Positions 1-6,810 of a stretch of DNA of 16,574 nucleotides are shown piece by piece. Below the pieces are notes generated by a model. It did not search any database and was not told where the DNA came from. It was given only the letters and a program-made list of their open reading frames with translations. Made by a program: the position numbers and the translations under genes. This DNA comes from an uncultured Veillonella sp. (GTDB taxonomy: Bacteria; Bacillota; Negativicutes; Veillonellales; Veillonellaceae), in the NCBI RefSeq assembly GCF_900545205.1, contig NZ_UQYC01000044.1, forward strand, positions 1-16,574, read 5' to 3'. The number at the start of each line of letters is the position of its first letter. The first letter of the stretch is position 1.

Positions 1-65
1 TTTGTGGCTAATTCATAAGCCTCTTCCACCGTCTTCGGTTGTAATACTTTCATAAATGCTAACAT
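1..65 (-). CDS. 5' end of a minus-strand gene, possibly an FAD-binding (xanthine dehydrogenase/CO dehydrogenase M-type) subunit
   Basis: Reading leftward from an ATG at 65-63 gives an open frame to the window edge, beginning MLAFMKVLQPKTVEEAYELA. A purine-rich ribosome site (GAGAGGA) lies about six bases before the ATG, so the start is credible. The phrase 'xxPKTxEEAxxLA' is the usual opening of FAD-binding subunits of molybdenum hydroxylases, but about 21 residues cannot prove a family. Only the first codons are in the window and no cofactor motif is reached. It is divergent from queG, with about 150 bases between them. Confidence 0.45.
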   Translation of the reverse strand, partial: MLAFMKVLQPKTVEEAYELAT

Positions 66-219
66 AATCTGTCCTCTCAATGGTATACTAATACTAACAG
101 TACTGGATGATAACCATAAAAATACAGATATCACCGAACTACAAACCTAGCAGGAATCTATAGAATTCCTCACGTTTCTTATACTTTTATTTTACCAATT
201 ATTCGCTACTAAATCTACG

Positions 220-1095
220 ATGAAAGATATAAATTTACAAGAATTTTGCAAAGAATTACATATTTATGAATTTGGTATTGCCCCTTGGCCCCTACCTGAA
301 AATGCAAAAACTATTTTGTATGAAAGCAACCCCTGTCCATTTACAGCAGCCGACGTAGAAGAGCGATTGCTAGGAACAACAGAGTTTACGCCCAAAAGCG
401 CTATAGTATGCCTCTTCCCATACTACGTAGAACGTAGTGGTCCATCTAATCTTTCCCGCTATACATGGGCTACAGATTATCACCTGGTCATTAATGAATA
501 TTTAGAAAAACTTACTGAAAAATTACAAAAAATGAATACTTCAGCCCAGTTTTCTATACATTGTGACACCTCTCCCCTCGCAGATCGTTACATGGCCTAC
601 TTAGCAGGCCTTGGTTTCTACGGCAAAAACAATTGTTTCATCAGTCCTAAGTGGGGTTCCTATGTAGTCATTGGAACAATTTTAACTACCTTAGAATTAG
701 AGCCAAATACACCGCTCGCTCAGTCCTGTATAGGATGCAATCGGTGTATTACGGCTTGCTTAGGGCAATGTTTAGGTCATGACGAATTTAAATATGATAC
801 CTGTAAAAGCTACTTAACACAGAAAAAAGGAGATCTTACAAACGAGGAGGAAATCATCATAGGAAAAACGCCACTCGTATTTGGCTGCGATGTATGCCAA
901 GAGGTCTGTCCCCATAATCAAAATATCCCAACAACGCCCATACCTGAATTTCAACACGTAGAACCGTACATAGATATTAACGAACTAGAGACCCTAACAA
1001 ACAAAGAATTCAAAGCTAAGTATGGCAATCGGGCATTCTCGTGGCGGGGGAAAAAAATATTAATGAGAAATCAAAATATTATTGAACGTAAATAG
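220..1095 (+). CDS. queG: epoxyqueuosine reductase QueG (short form)
   Basis: Iron-sulfur, cobalamin-dependent enzyme that reduces epoxyqueuosine to queuosine in the tRNA wobble base; cytoplasmic. Seen: an N-terminal DUF1730-type domain with a YTWATDYH stretch (residues 81-88); the catalytic-acid region HCDTSPLADR (114-123, Asp116 the likely proton donor) followed by GLGFYGKNN; a ferredoxin-like double [4Fe-4S] module with Cys170, 173, 176, 180 and 184, Cys195 in the CKSYLT motif, and Cys223, 226, 230 in the CDVCQEVCPHN motif. The usual proline after the fourth cysteine of the first cluster is replaced (ACLGQC). At 291 aa it lacks the C-terminal HEAT-like extension of the roughly 380-aa E. 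coli enzyme, as many Firmicute forms do. There is no clear Shine-Dalgarno before ATG 220 and no in-frame start upstream of it; a TATACT at 180-185 could be a -10. Monocistronic. Confidence 0.93.
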   Translation: MKDINLQEFCKELHIYEFGIAPWPLPENAKTILYESNPCPFTAADVEERLLGTTEFTPKSAIVCLFPYYVERSGPSNLSRYTWATDYHLVINEYLEKLTEKLQKMNTSAQFSIHCDTSPLADRYMAYLAGLGFYGKNNCFISPKWGSYVVIGTILTTLELEPNTPLAQSCIGCNRCITACLGQCLGHDEFKYDTCKSYLTQKKGDLTNEEEIIIGKTPLVFGCDVCQEVCPHNQNIPTTPIPEFQHVEPYIDINELETLTNKEFKAKYGNRAFSWRGKKILMRNQNIIERK

Positions 1096-1288
1096 ATATT
1101 ATAATTTTTTATACTTTATAATACCTTTACAAGCTTTACAGGCTTTGACATCTGTTTAGCAAAAACATATAATAAAATAACAGAGATAGCTAGATGCCTA
1201 GGAACGTCCAGCTCATCTCTAAAACTTTATTTGAGATGTAAAATGGCTGTGACGTCTATTAAGATGTTATGGCTATTTTTATAGAATA

Positions 1289-1317
1289 AAAAGAGACGAC
1301 CTCTGGTCGTCTCTTTT
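1289..1317. terminator. bidirectional intrinsic terminator between queG and yfbR
   Basis: A perfect 13-bp stem, AAAAGAGACGACC (1289-1301) and GGTCGTCTCTTTT (1305-1317), has a 3-base loop. It continues into a T-run on the plus strand and, by symmetry, ends in T on the minus strand. It sits between the convergent queG and yfbR genes, 194 bases after the queG stop and just after the yfbR stop. The queG transcript would therefore carry a long 3' tail (1096-1288), in which I see nothing else convincing. Confidence 0.9.
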
Positions 1318-1324
1318 TTAATCA

Positions 1325-1915
1325 TTATTTGATTTCGTAGTAGTTTAGTTCATCCAAACTTTTTCCAAGTGCAGGCATATAGGTTTCAAGGAACATATCA
1401 ACTTCTGGCATATTTAATGATTTTAATTTTGCCAAGATAGAGTCATGTGCTTCTTTAAACTCATCGTTTCCTGCTTTGAGTTCGTTCACACATTTCATAT
1501 ACGCTGAGATTGTATCTGCGGCCTTAACGATGGGCCATTCAGGACTCTCTTCTGCATCTACAATAAAAGGCTTATAGATAGCTTGTAATCGTTCTGGCAA
1601 GGTAGATAGCATTTTCTCTTGTGCCAACGTTTCAACTTCGCCATATAGTTCACGAAGCTTTGGATCAAAATATTTAATCGGTGTTGGCATATCGCCAGTA
1701 AAGATTTCACTCACTTCATGGTACATGGCAATGACAGCTACCTTATTAATGTCTACATTGCCACCAAAGTATTCATTTTTGAGTGCCGCTAAATTATGTG
1801 CCACCATAGCTACTTCTAAGCTATGTTCTTGAATATTTTCTGTTTCTGTATTACGCATGAGACTCCATCGATTGATAAAGCGCATGCGTTTTAAAAATGC
1901 AAAAAATGAACTCAT
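1325..1915 (-). CDS. yfbR: YfbR-like HD-domain 5'-deoxynucleotidase
   Basis: Family role: dephosphorylates deoxyribonucleoside 5'-monophosphates in nucleotide salvage; cytoplasmic, metal-dependent. Seen: the opening FLKRMRFINRWSLMRNTETE (residues 7-26) closely follows E. coli YfbR, including the Arg-Trp pair (16-17). Metal-site residues are His31 in EHS, His66, and Asp134 in KAADTISAY; SEIFTGDMPTPIKY (69-82) is the conserved strip. Residue 67, which is Asp in the HD motif of E. coli YfbR, is Glu here (YHEVSE). I start at ATG 1915-1913, preceded by GGGGGA; an in-frame ATG at 1972 would add 19 residues that read through a perfect hairpin and have no family counterpart. The 196 aa match the family size of about 199. 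Last gene of a same-strand run after mscS and the carboxypeptidase gene, about 142 bases from the latter, and closed by the terminator at 1289-1317. Confidence 0.92.
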   Translation of the reverse strand: MSSFFAFLKRMRFINRWSLMRNTETENIQEHSLEVAMVAHNLAALKNEYFGGNVDINKVAVIAMYHEVSEIFTGDMPTPIKYFDPKLRELYGEVETLAQEKMLSTLPERLQAIYKPFIVDAEESPEWPIVKAADTISAYMKCVNELKAGNDEFKEAHDSILAKLKSLNMPEVDMFLETYMPALGKSLDELNYYEIK

Positions 1916-1931
1916 ATGTCCCCCATTACAT

Positions 1932-1958
1932 AATAGGTCCTGCATGGCAGGACCTATT
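1932..1958 (-). promoter_or_regulatory. perfect hairpin immediately upstream of the yfbR ribosome site
   Basis: AATAGGTCCTGC (1932-1943) and GCAGGACCTATT (1947-1958) form an uninterrupted 12-bp stem with a 3-base loop. In the minus-strand transcript it ends about 10 bases before the GGGGGA ribosome site of yfbR. No T-run follows in the minus direction, so it is not a standard terminator for the upstream carboxypeptidase gene; on the plus strand it is followed by TTTT. It may protect the 5' end of a processed yfbR message or control access to the ribosome site. Its existence is certain; its function is inferred. Confidence 0.6.
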
Positions 1959-2044
1959 TTAATACTATTCATTTAACTATGGAACTTAAATTATATTAGG
2001 TTTACTCAAGATATTCTCTAATCATGCTCAATTAGATTACATCG

Positions 2045-2069
2045 CTAAATTACACCACTAAATTACACC
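2045..2069. repeat. tandem 12-bp direct repeat across the 3' end of the carboxypeptidase gene
   Basis: CTAAATTACACC occurs at 2045-2056 and again at 2058-2069, separated by one base (unit of 13). The right copy contains the stop codon of the carboxypeptidase gene (TAG, read on the minus strand) and the left copy lies just beyond it. It looks like a small local duplication. Confidence 0.85.
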
Positions 2070-2915
2070 GCGAAGTTTAAATCCATAATCAAGGAACTGT
2101 ACTGCTTCATCCCAACGGTTATCATCGTTAAGCATAACTACAATCATAGTATGACCATTACGTGTAGCCGATGCAATCAAGCATTCCCCTGCCGCATTCG
2201 TAAAGCCTGTTTTCAAACCATTTGCACCAGGATACTTATTGCGAATGAAATGGTTTGTGGTACGAATTGTTTCTGGCGTACGGTTTTGATAAGGCACCTT
2301 ATAATAATCATTGGCTACTTTATCGCGGAACATTTGGTATTTCATACCATACGCTGCAATCATCGCCAAGTCACGAGCCGTAGAGTGATGGCCCATTTGT
2401 GTCAAACCATGAGGATTTAAAAATACACTATTTTTTGCCCCTGCTTTTGCAGCAACGCGATTCATGTCCTTTGCAAAGTTCTGTACAGAACCACTTACAT
2501 TTTCTGCTACTACAACGGCCGCATCATTACCGCTGGCAACCATCATGCCTTCAAGAACGCCTTCCAAGGTAATTTGATCACCAACACGAACCCCCAGATT
2601 GGATTCCTCCATACTAGTGGCATAACTACTAATAGTCGCCAGTTCATCAAGTTGTGTACCTTTGAGTTCTAGAGCTGTTAACAAGGTAACCATTTTCGTA
2701 GTACTCGCAGGATGCATCCACTTATCAGGATTCTTTGCAAATAGGATTTCTTTTGTATCCGCATCAATGAGAACAACAGCCTCACCTATCGTAGATGGCG
2801 GCGCAATATACGCCGCATGAGAAACACTAGTACCGAAAATAATAGCGCCTATACAGGCTATCATCAAAATAAGTCGTTTCCAAACTATACAAACATTAGT
2901 TGTTAAAGATATCAT
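2058..2915 (-). CDS. secreted D-alanyl-D-alanine carboxypeptidase (PBP5-like, peptidase S11)
   Basis: Removes the terminal D-alanine from peptidoglycan pentapeptides outside the membrane. Seen: a basic then hydrophobic signal (WKRLILMIACIGAIIFG, residues 12-28) with a likely cleavage after VSHA (34). The three penicillin-binding motifs are in order: STTK (71-74, Ser71 nucleophile), SGN (128-130) and KTG (235-237). At 285 aa it stops just after the catalytic domain (…FLDYGF) and lacks the C-terminal PBP5 domain and amphipathic anchor of 380-400-aa relatives, so it may be released or held by its uncleaved signal. I prefer ATG 2915; an in-frame GTG at 2936 would add seven residues, and neither has a strong ribosome site. 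It follows the mscS gene by 24 bases, so the two are probably co-transcribed. dacA or dacF would be the usual names. Confidence 0.9.
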   Translation of the reverse strand: MISLTTNVCIVWKRLILMIACIGAIIFGTSVSHAAYIAPPSTIGEAVVLIDADTKEILFAKNPDKWMHPASTTKMVTLLTALELKGTQLDELATISSYATSMEESNLGVRVGDQITLEGVLEGMMVASGNDAAVVVAENVSGSVQNFAKDMNRVAAKAGAKNSVFLNPHGLTQMGHHSTARDLAMIAAYGMKYQMFRDKVANDYYKVPYQNRTPETIRTTNHFIRNKYPGANGLKTGFTNAAGECLIASATRNGHTMIVVMLNDDNRWDEAVQFLDYGFKLRGVI

Positions 2916-2939
2916 ATATCTCACTTTCTGTATCACATA

Positions 2940-3869
2940 TTAACTTTCAGGGTTATCATCAATGGCAACATCCGTTCCACTTGCCTTTTTCTTAGTTCCC
3001 TTAATTTCACCAGTAGAGTTATCTACATTTTGAAGATATACAACACGTTGAGGATATGGAATGTCGATACCATATTTATCGAACGCATCTTTTACATCAG
3101 ACATAATTCCATATTGCACATCTAAGAAGTCTTTCGACTTAACGCGTGCATAGGCAGCAATGCGTACAGAGTTATCGCCAAATTCAGAAATACCAATTTC
3201 CATATTTTTAGGATTGAGTACACGTTTATCAGCAGCAAAAATATTTTTTAAGATTTTAATTGCTTCATGATGATTATTGTTATAACCAATATCAAAGACG
3301 AACGGGATAACCCTTTCATGGGTATAAGCAATATTAGTTATGGCTTGGGAGGTAAGGATAGAGTTTGGTATATATACATTTTTTTGATCTTTAGTAGTGA
3401 TAATAGTATACATAAATTGAATAGACTTAACACTACCTACAGTATCTCCAACTTGAATAACATGACCTGCTCTAAAAGGCTTAAATATAAGAATTAATAA
3501 GCCTGATGCCAAGTTAGATAAGTTGTTTTGTAAGGCCAAACCAATACCTAAACCAAAGGCACCAAAGGCAGCTACAAAGGATGTAGTAGGAACACCAATT
3601 TGATTTAAGCAAATCAATATTAGACCTACTAGCAATGCATAATTGATGATCTGCGTAATAAAGCTCATCGCAGCAGAGTCATAAGAGGCCTTAGTCATAA
3701 TACGGACAGCAAAGGTTTTCACCCATTTAATAGCATAACGACCTACCCAAAATATAATAAGAGCTAATAATATATTGCCCGCTTGAGAAAAGAACCAATC
3801 TCGAAATTGAATCAATACATTAGCATCTTTAAACAATATTTCTGATGCAGAATAAAGAATATTGCCCAT
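2940..3869 (-). CDS. mscS: small-conductance mechanosensitive ion channel (MscS family)
   Basis: Membrane channel that opens under tension and releases solutes during hypo-osmotic shock. Seen: three transmembrane segments (about 28-48, 70-92 and 95-125). The third is the Gly/Ala-rich pore helix, FVAAFGAFGLGIGLALQNN, followed by the conserved NLASGLLILIFKPF. Then comes the beta domain (HVIQVGDTVGSV…, KNVYIPNSIL, where the PN-S/T motif is typical) and the alpha/beta C-terminal domain with PYPQRVVYL. The tail from about 285 is charged and Lys/Asp-rich and is probably disordered. Size (309 aa) is close to E. coli MscS (286). A strong GGAGG lies about seven bases before the ATG at 3869. It leads the minus-strand mscS-carboxypeptidase-yfbR run and is divergent from cbiZ. 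Confidence 0.93.
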   Translation of the reverse strand: MGNILYSASEILFKDANVLIQFRDWFFSQAGNILLALIIFWVGRYAIKWVKTFAVRIMTKASYDSAAMSFITQIINYALLVGLILICLNQIGVPTTSFVAAFGAFGLGIGLALQNNLSNLASGLLILIFKPFRAGHVIQVGDTVGSVKSIQFMYTIITTKDQKNVYIPNSILTSQAITNIAYTHERVIPFVFDIGYNNNHHEAIKILKNIFAADKRVLNPKNMEIGISEFGDNSVRIAAYARVKSKDFLDVQYGIMSDVKDAFDKYGIDIPYPQRVVYLQNVDNSTGEIKGTKKKASGTDVAIDDNPES

Positions 3870-3940
3870 ATTAAACCTCCAATAATATAACTTTATAAAT
3901 AATTGAGCACATCTATTAATATGGTCATCATAAACATATA

Positions 3941-3949
3941 TGCTATAAT
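3941..3949 (+). promoter_or_regulatory. candidate extended -10 promoter for cbiZ
   Basis: TGCTATAAT is a perfect TGn-TATAAT extended -10 element. No good -35 stands 16-18 bases upstream, which extended -10 promoters tolerate. Transcription would begin near 3956 and give a leader of about 78 bases to cbiZ. A second, weaker possibility is TTTACA (3963-3968) with TTATAT (3985-3990). I see no cobalamin riboswitch signature in the leader. Confidence 0.45.
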
Positions 3950-4033
3950 TTAATAAATATATTTTACACGATATAGTAAAGTTATTATATCGTTATATTA
4001 CATATATAACAATCTAAATCTAGGGAGACTTAC

Positions 4034-4810
4034 ATGTTCAACAATCCATATGAAGCACCACAAGAGCTTGCAACAGGAGGTCATGTAACGAAAGAATTAA
4101 ATTCCGTTACAGTACACTTTGACGACATCCATTATGCCTTATCTAGTGGTCAACTCAATGGTGGGTATCACCATACGTTAGCCGTACGAAATCAACAATT
4201 AACATACCAAATCGAAACAGAAAAAGATTTACCAGGTGGCTCGGTAGCCAACTATTTAGCACAAGAGTTCGAGCAAATCGATACACCTGTTCATTTTAGT
4301 ACAGCGCTTCTTACATCTGCTACAATGAACCTTCACGCATACGCCAAGGTCGAGGAACACGATACGATTGTGGAGACTATCGTTACTGCAGGCTATGAAA
4401 AAACGGCCCATCGTGCAGGCACAGGCTATTGCTACGAGGAGCGAGATGGTGGTTTCATAGTACCTGGTACCATTAATATTCTTGTCTTTACAAACAAGGC
4501 ATTAACAGATAGTGCCATGGTGAAAGCCATCATGACAATTACGGAGGCTAAAACCGCAGCCCTCCAAGATTGGGGTGTTGAAAGTGTACGTCTCTATCCA
4601 TTTATCAACGAAGATATTCCTGAAGCAATTACAAAAGAACGCAAGACTTCTGCTACAGGAACCTCCACAGACGGTATCATTCTCACCATAGATACAAATG
4701 GTGATGTGTTAACAGACGCCGGCTCCTTCTCCCTATTTGGAGACACATTGGCTAAGGCCGTTTATGTAGGTATACAACGAGCCTTAGAAAATGCTATTGG
4801 CGCCGAATAA
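4034..4810 (+). CDS. cbiZ: adenosylcobinamide amidohydrolase CbiZ
   Basis: CbiZ cleaves the aminopropanol side chain of adenosylcobinamide to give adenosylcobyric acid, letting the cell remodel scavenged corrinoids into its own B12; cytoplasmic. Seen: GTINIL (145-150), TEAKTAAL (170-177) and SATGTSTD (206-213), the three signature strips of the family, in order. An N-terminal region of about 140 residues contains SSGQLNGGYHHTLAVRN, also in the usual place. Length is 258 aa, whole. A GGGAG ribosome site lies seven bases before ATG 4034. It stands alone: mscS diverges upstream and the asparaginase gene converges downstream, with no other corrinoid gene in view. QueG, 3 kb away, is a cobalamin enzyme and a possible consumer, but nothing links their regulation. 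Confidence 0.88.
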   Translation: MFNNPYEAPQELATGGHVTKELNSVTVHFDDIHYALSSGQLNGGYHHTLAVRNQQLTYQIETEKDLPGGSVANYLAQEFEQIDTPVHFSTALLTSATMNLHAYAKVEEHDTIVETIVTAGYEKTAHRAGTGYCYEERDGGFIVPGTINILVFTNKALTDSAMVKAIMTITEAKTAALQDWGVESVRLYPFINEDIPEAITKERKTSATGTSTDGIILTIDTNGDVLTDAGSFSLFGDTLAKAVYVGIQRALENAIGAE

Positions 4811-4838
4811 AAAAATACGCATCCTAGGCGAAATAAAA

Positions 4839-4872
4839 AACCGCACATCCTAGGCGATCGGGATGTGCGGTT
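4839..4872 (-). terminator. intrinsic terminator for the minus-strand asparaginase transcript
   Basis: AACCGCACATCC (4839-4850) and GGATGTGCGGTT (4861-4872) form a perfect 12-bp stem with a 10-base loop. On the minus strand the stem is followed by TTTTTTATTT; on the plus strand only TT follows. So although it sits next to cbiZ, it should stop leftward transcription coming from the asparaginase gene. ATCCTAGGCG inside it (4847-4856) is also present just upstream at 4821-4830, a small duplication. Confidence 0.8.
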
Positions 4873-4927
4873 CATTGCATATAAAACTGTTACACATAAT
4901 ATAATACTTGAAAATGAATATCAAATT

Positions 4928-4954
4928 AAGATTTGAGAGTTTTTCTCAAATCTT
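4928..4954 (+). terminator. intrinsic terminator for the plus-strand cbiZ transcript
   Basis: AAGATTTGAG (4928-4937) pairs with CTCAAATCTT (4945-4954) around a 7-base loop and runs into TTTTTT-A-TTTT on the plus strand. There is no T-run in the minus direction. It lies next to the asparaginase stop codon but points the other way, so the two convergent transcripts overlap by roughly 100 bases. Confidence 0.82.
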
Positions 4955-4967
4955 TTTTATTTTCTAA

Positions 4968-5945
4968 TTAATATTCATAGAAGAACTGTTGTAACTTTTT
5001 AAGATTTTTAGTTTTTGTAAGCCCCAGCATCAATAAAATACGAGCTTTTTGTGGACTCAATGTATCACTTACGAGATAGCCTGCTAGTGCATCTTGTGGT
5101 ACAGCAGATACCATGCCGCTCCCTGTACGAGAGGCCCGTACAGTTGGGAATGTTGTATTTTGTGTTATTTGACGTACATTTTGAGGAATTGTACCATGAC
5201 CCAATCCAGTCAAGATGAGTCCATCAGGATTAGTGGCAACTACACTCATTGGCACCATGTCATCCATACCACCATAACAAGTCAAAATGACTACACGAGG
5301 CAGTTCCTTTAAGTCATGTACATCAAAGATGGATTCTTTCGTATGACGACGAGTAGAGGCTTTATAATAATGAGCTACACCATCCTGGACGATACCAAGA
5401 TGACCTACTAATGGACTGTCAAAGGTAGCCACATTAGTTGTATTCCCTTTGGATACATCACGCGCCCCATCAACATAGCCATTTAGAACAACAAGCACAC
5501 CTTTACCTACAGATGCAGGTGTTCTTGCCACTTGAATCGCTTGTAATAAATTAATAGGACCATCTGCACTGATTGCCCCAGCAGGTCTCATCGAGCCAGT
5601 AATAACGATAGGTTTATCTGTATGAACAGTAAGATTAAGAAAATAAGCTGTCTCCTCCATGCTATCTGTTCCATGAGTAATAACAACACCGCCTATATCC
5701 TCTTGATTTACTAATTCTTGTACTAACTTAGATAAATCCAACCAATGCCGGACAGTAATATCGGAACTTTCAATATTACTAAACTGAGTATATGTATATG
5801 GACCATATGGTTCTGTGCCTGGTACGGAGTCTAAAATTTCATCGAGGCCTAGTACACCTGCAGTATAGCCCGTCAAATCTGTATCGGATGCGCCTTGTCC
5901 AGCAATTGTACCACCCGTACCAATCAACGCAATTTTTGTCTCCAT
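4968..5945 (-). CDS. ansA: L-asparaginase (type II-like sequence, no signal peptide)
   Basis: Hydrolyses L-asparagine to aspartate and ammonia. Seen: GTGGTIAG (9-16, Thr13 nucleophile), Ser60, HGTDSMEETA (91-100, Thr93-Asp94 of the second triad), GSMRP (117-121), ADGPINL (127-133) and DVSKGNTTNVATF (163-175, Lys166 of the triad), ending NLKKLQQFFYEY much like E. coli AnsB. Overall similarity is to the type II (periplasmic) enzyme, but the start at ATG 5945, which has GGAGG seven bases ahead, leaves no signal peptide. An in-frame start 60 bases further up adds a peptide that does not look like a signal either. I therefore infer a cytoplasmic enzyme. It lies 89 bases after nadE with no terminator between them, so it is probably co-transcribed with pncB-nadE and ends at the hairpin 4839-4872. 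The symbol could equally be ansB. Confidence 0.92.
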   Translation of the reverse strand: METKIALIGTGGTIAGQGASDTDLTGYTAGVLGLDEILDSVPGTEPYGPYTYTQFSNIESSDITVRHWLDLSKLVQELVNQEDIGGVVITHGTDSMEETAYFLNLTVHTDKPIVITGSMRPAGAISADGPINLLQAIQVARTPASVGKGVLVVLNGYVDGARDVSKGNTTNVATFDSPLVGHLGIVQDGVAHYYKASTRRHTKESIFDVHDLKELPRVVILTCYGGMDDMVPMSVVATNPDGLILTGLGHGTIPQNVRQITQNTTFPTVRASRTGSGMVSAVPQDALAGYLVSDTLSPQKARILLMLGLTKTKNLKKLQQFFYEY

Positions 5946-6034
5946 ATTACCTCCATCATAAAATACATAAGAAATAGTAAATCTTTTGTTAATCAACATT
6001 AGCATGAATTAGACTAGTAAAAACAAGTCCTCTC

Positions 6035-6802
6035 TCAACATTGTGGGTGAAAGGACGGCATCAATTCTAATTTATGCTTATTAATACGATTTAAATAATC
6101 AATACGTTCTTTCGTTTCAGGATTTTCTATCTCTCCAGTTCTAATATATCGATCTAATACAGCATAGGTAAATCCTAATTTATCCTCATCAGATAGACCG
6201 CTGAGTCCATCACTAGGCGTCTTATCTACAAGATATTTTGGAATATCAAGTAATCGACCTATTTGGCGTACCTCTTCTACGACAAGATTGGCAAGAGGAC
6301 TAAAATCTCCAGCACTATCGCCATATTTTGTAGAATACCCGACATAATCTTCAGATCCATTACATGTATTAGCTACGCGTGCCCCATTTGGCAAATTTTG
6401 TCCTACTGCATATAGCGTTGTCATGCGAAGACGCGGTGGTGTATTAATTCCTGCATCCTTGGATATATCAGTTCTACCAGTAACTGCTTTATAACCTTCA
6501 CCTTGAATGATAGCGTTCGTCAAAGCTTCATAGGCAGTTCCAATATTCACTATGATATGTGGAATCCCCAAATGTGCCACTACAGCCTTGGCATCATCGA
6601 TATCAGACTGAATTCCATTCGGCATAAGAACACCTACTACGCGTTCTGCCCCAAGCGCTTCTTTACATAAAGCAGCTACGATTGTGGAATCCTTACCACC
6701 TGAAACACCTACTACGGCGCTACAGCTAGGCCCATTTTGGCTAAAATAGTCTCGAATCCATTGAACGAGAGCCTCTTTTGTTGCTTCTGGATTGTCTAAC
6801 AT
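6035..6802 (-). CDS. nadE: NH3-dependent NAD(+) synthetase
   Basis: Amidates nicotinic acid adenine dinucleotide to NAD+ using ATP and ammonia; last step of NAD synthesis. Seen: the PP-loop SGGKDS (34-39), RTDISKDAG and PPRLRMTTLYAVGQ in the dimer/NaAD site, NGSEDYVGYSTKYGDSAGDFSPLA (strongly conserved) and KTPSDGLSGLSDEDKLGFTY near the C terminus. At 255 aa there is no nitrilase-type glutaminase domain, so it must use free ammonia. GGAGG lies five bases before ATG 6802, right at the stop of pncB (8 bases between the genes), indicating a tight operon. The asparaginase gene downstream makes a plausible ammonia source (inference). Confidence 0.96.
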   Translation of the reverse strand: MLDNPEATKEALVQWIRDYFSQNGPSCSAVVGVSGGKDSTIVAALCKEALGAERVVGVLMPNGIQSDIDDAKAVVAHLGIPHIIVNIGTAYEALTNAIIQGEGYKAVTGRTDISKDAGINTPPRLRMTTLYAVGQNLPNGARVANTCNGSEDYVGYSTKYGDSAGDFSPLANLVVEEVRQIGRLLDIPKYLVDKTPSDGLSGLSDEDKLGFTYAVLDRYIRTGEIENPETKERIDYLNRINKHKLELMPSFHPQC

Positions 6803-6810
6803 AAGCCCTC

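Noticed and set aside
1160..1245. Imperfect hairpin in the queG 3' tail (AGAGATAGCT with AGCTCATCTCT)
   Set aside because: The pairing is broken and the loop long; the strong terminator lies further on at 1289-1317.
1916..1972. Longer N terminus for the YfbR-like protein
   Set aside because: It reads through a perfect hairpin and has no counterpart in the family; GGGGGA precedes the inner ATG at 1915.
3870..4033. Cobalamin riboswitch upstream of cbiZ
   Set aside because: The stretch is AT-rich with no B12-box-like sequence or long paired elements.
5946..6005. Signal-like extension of the asparaginase
   Set aside because: The extra 20 residues lack a proper hydrophobic core and cleavage site, while GGAGG is placed for ATG 5945.
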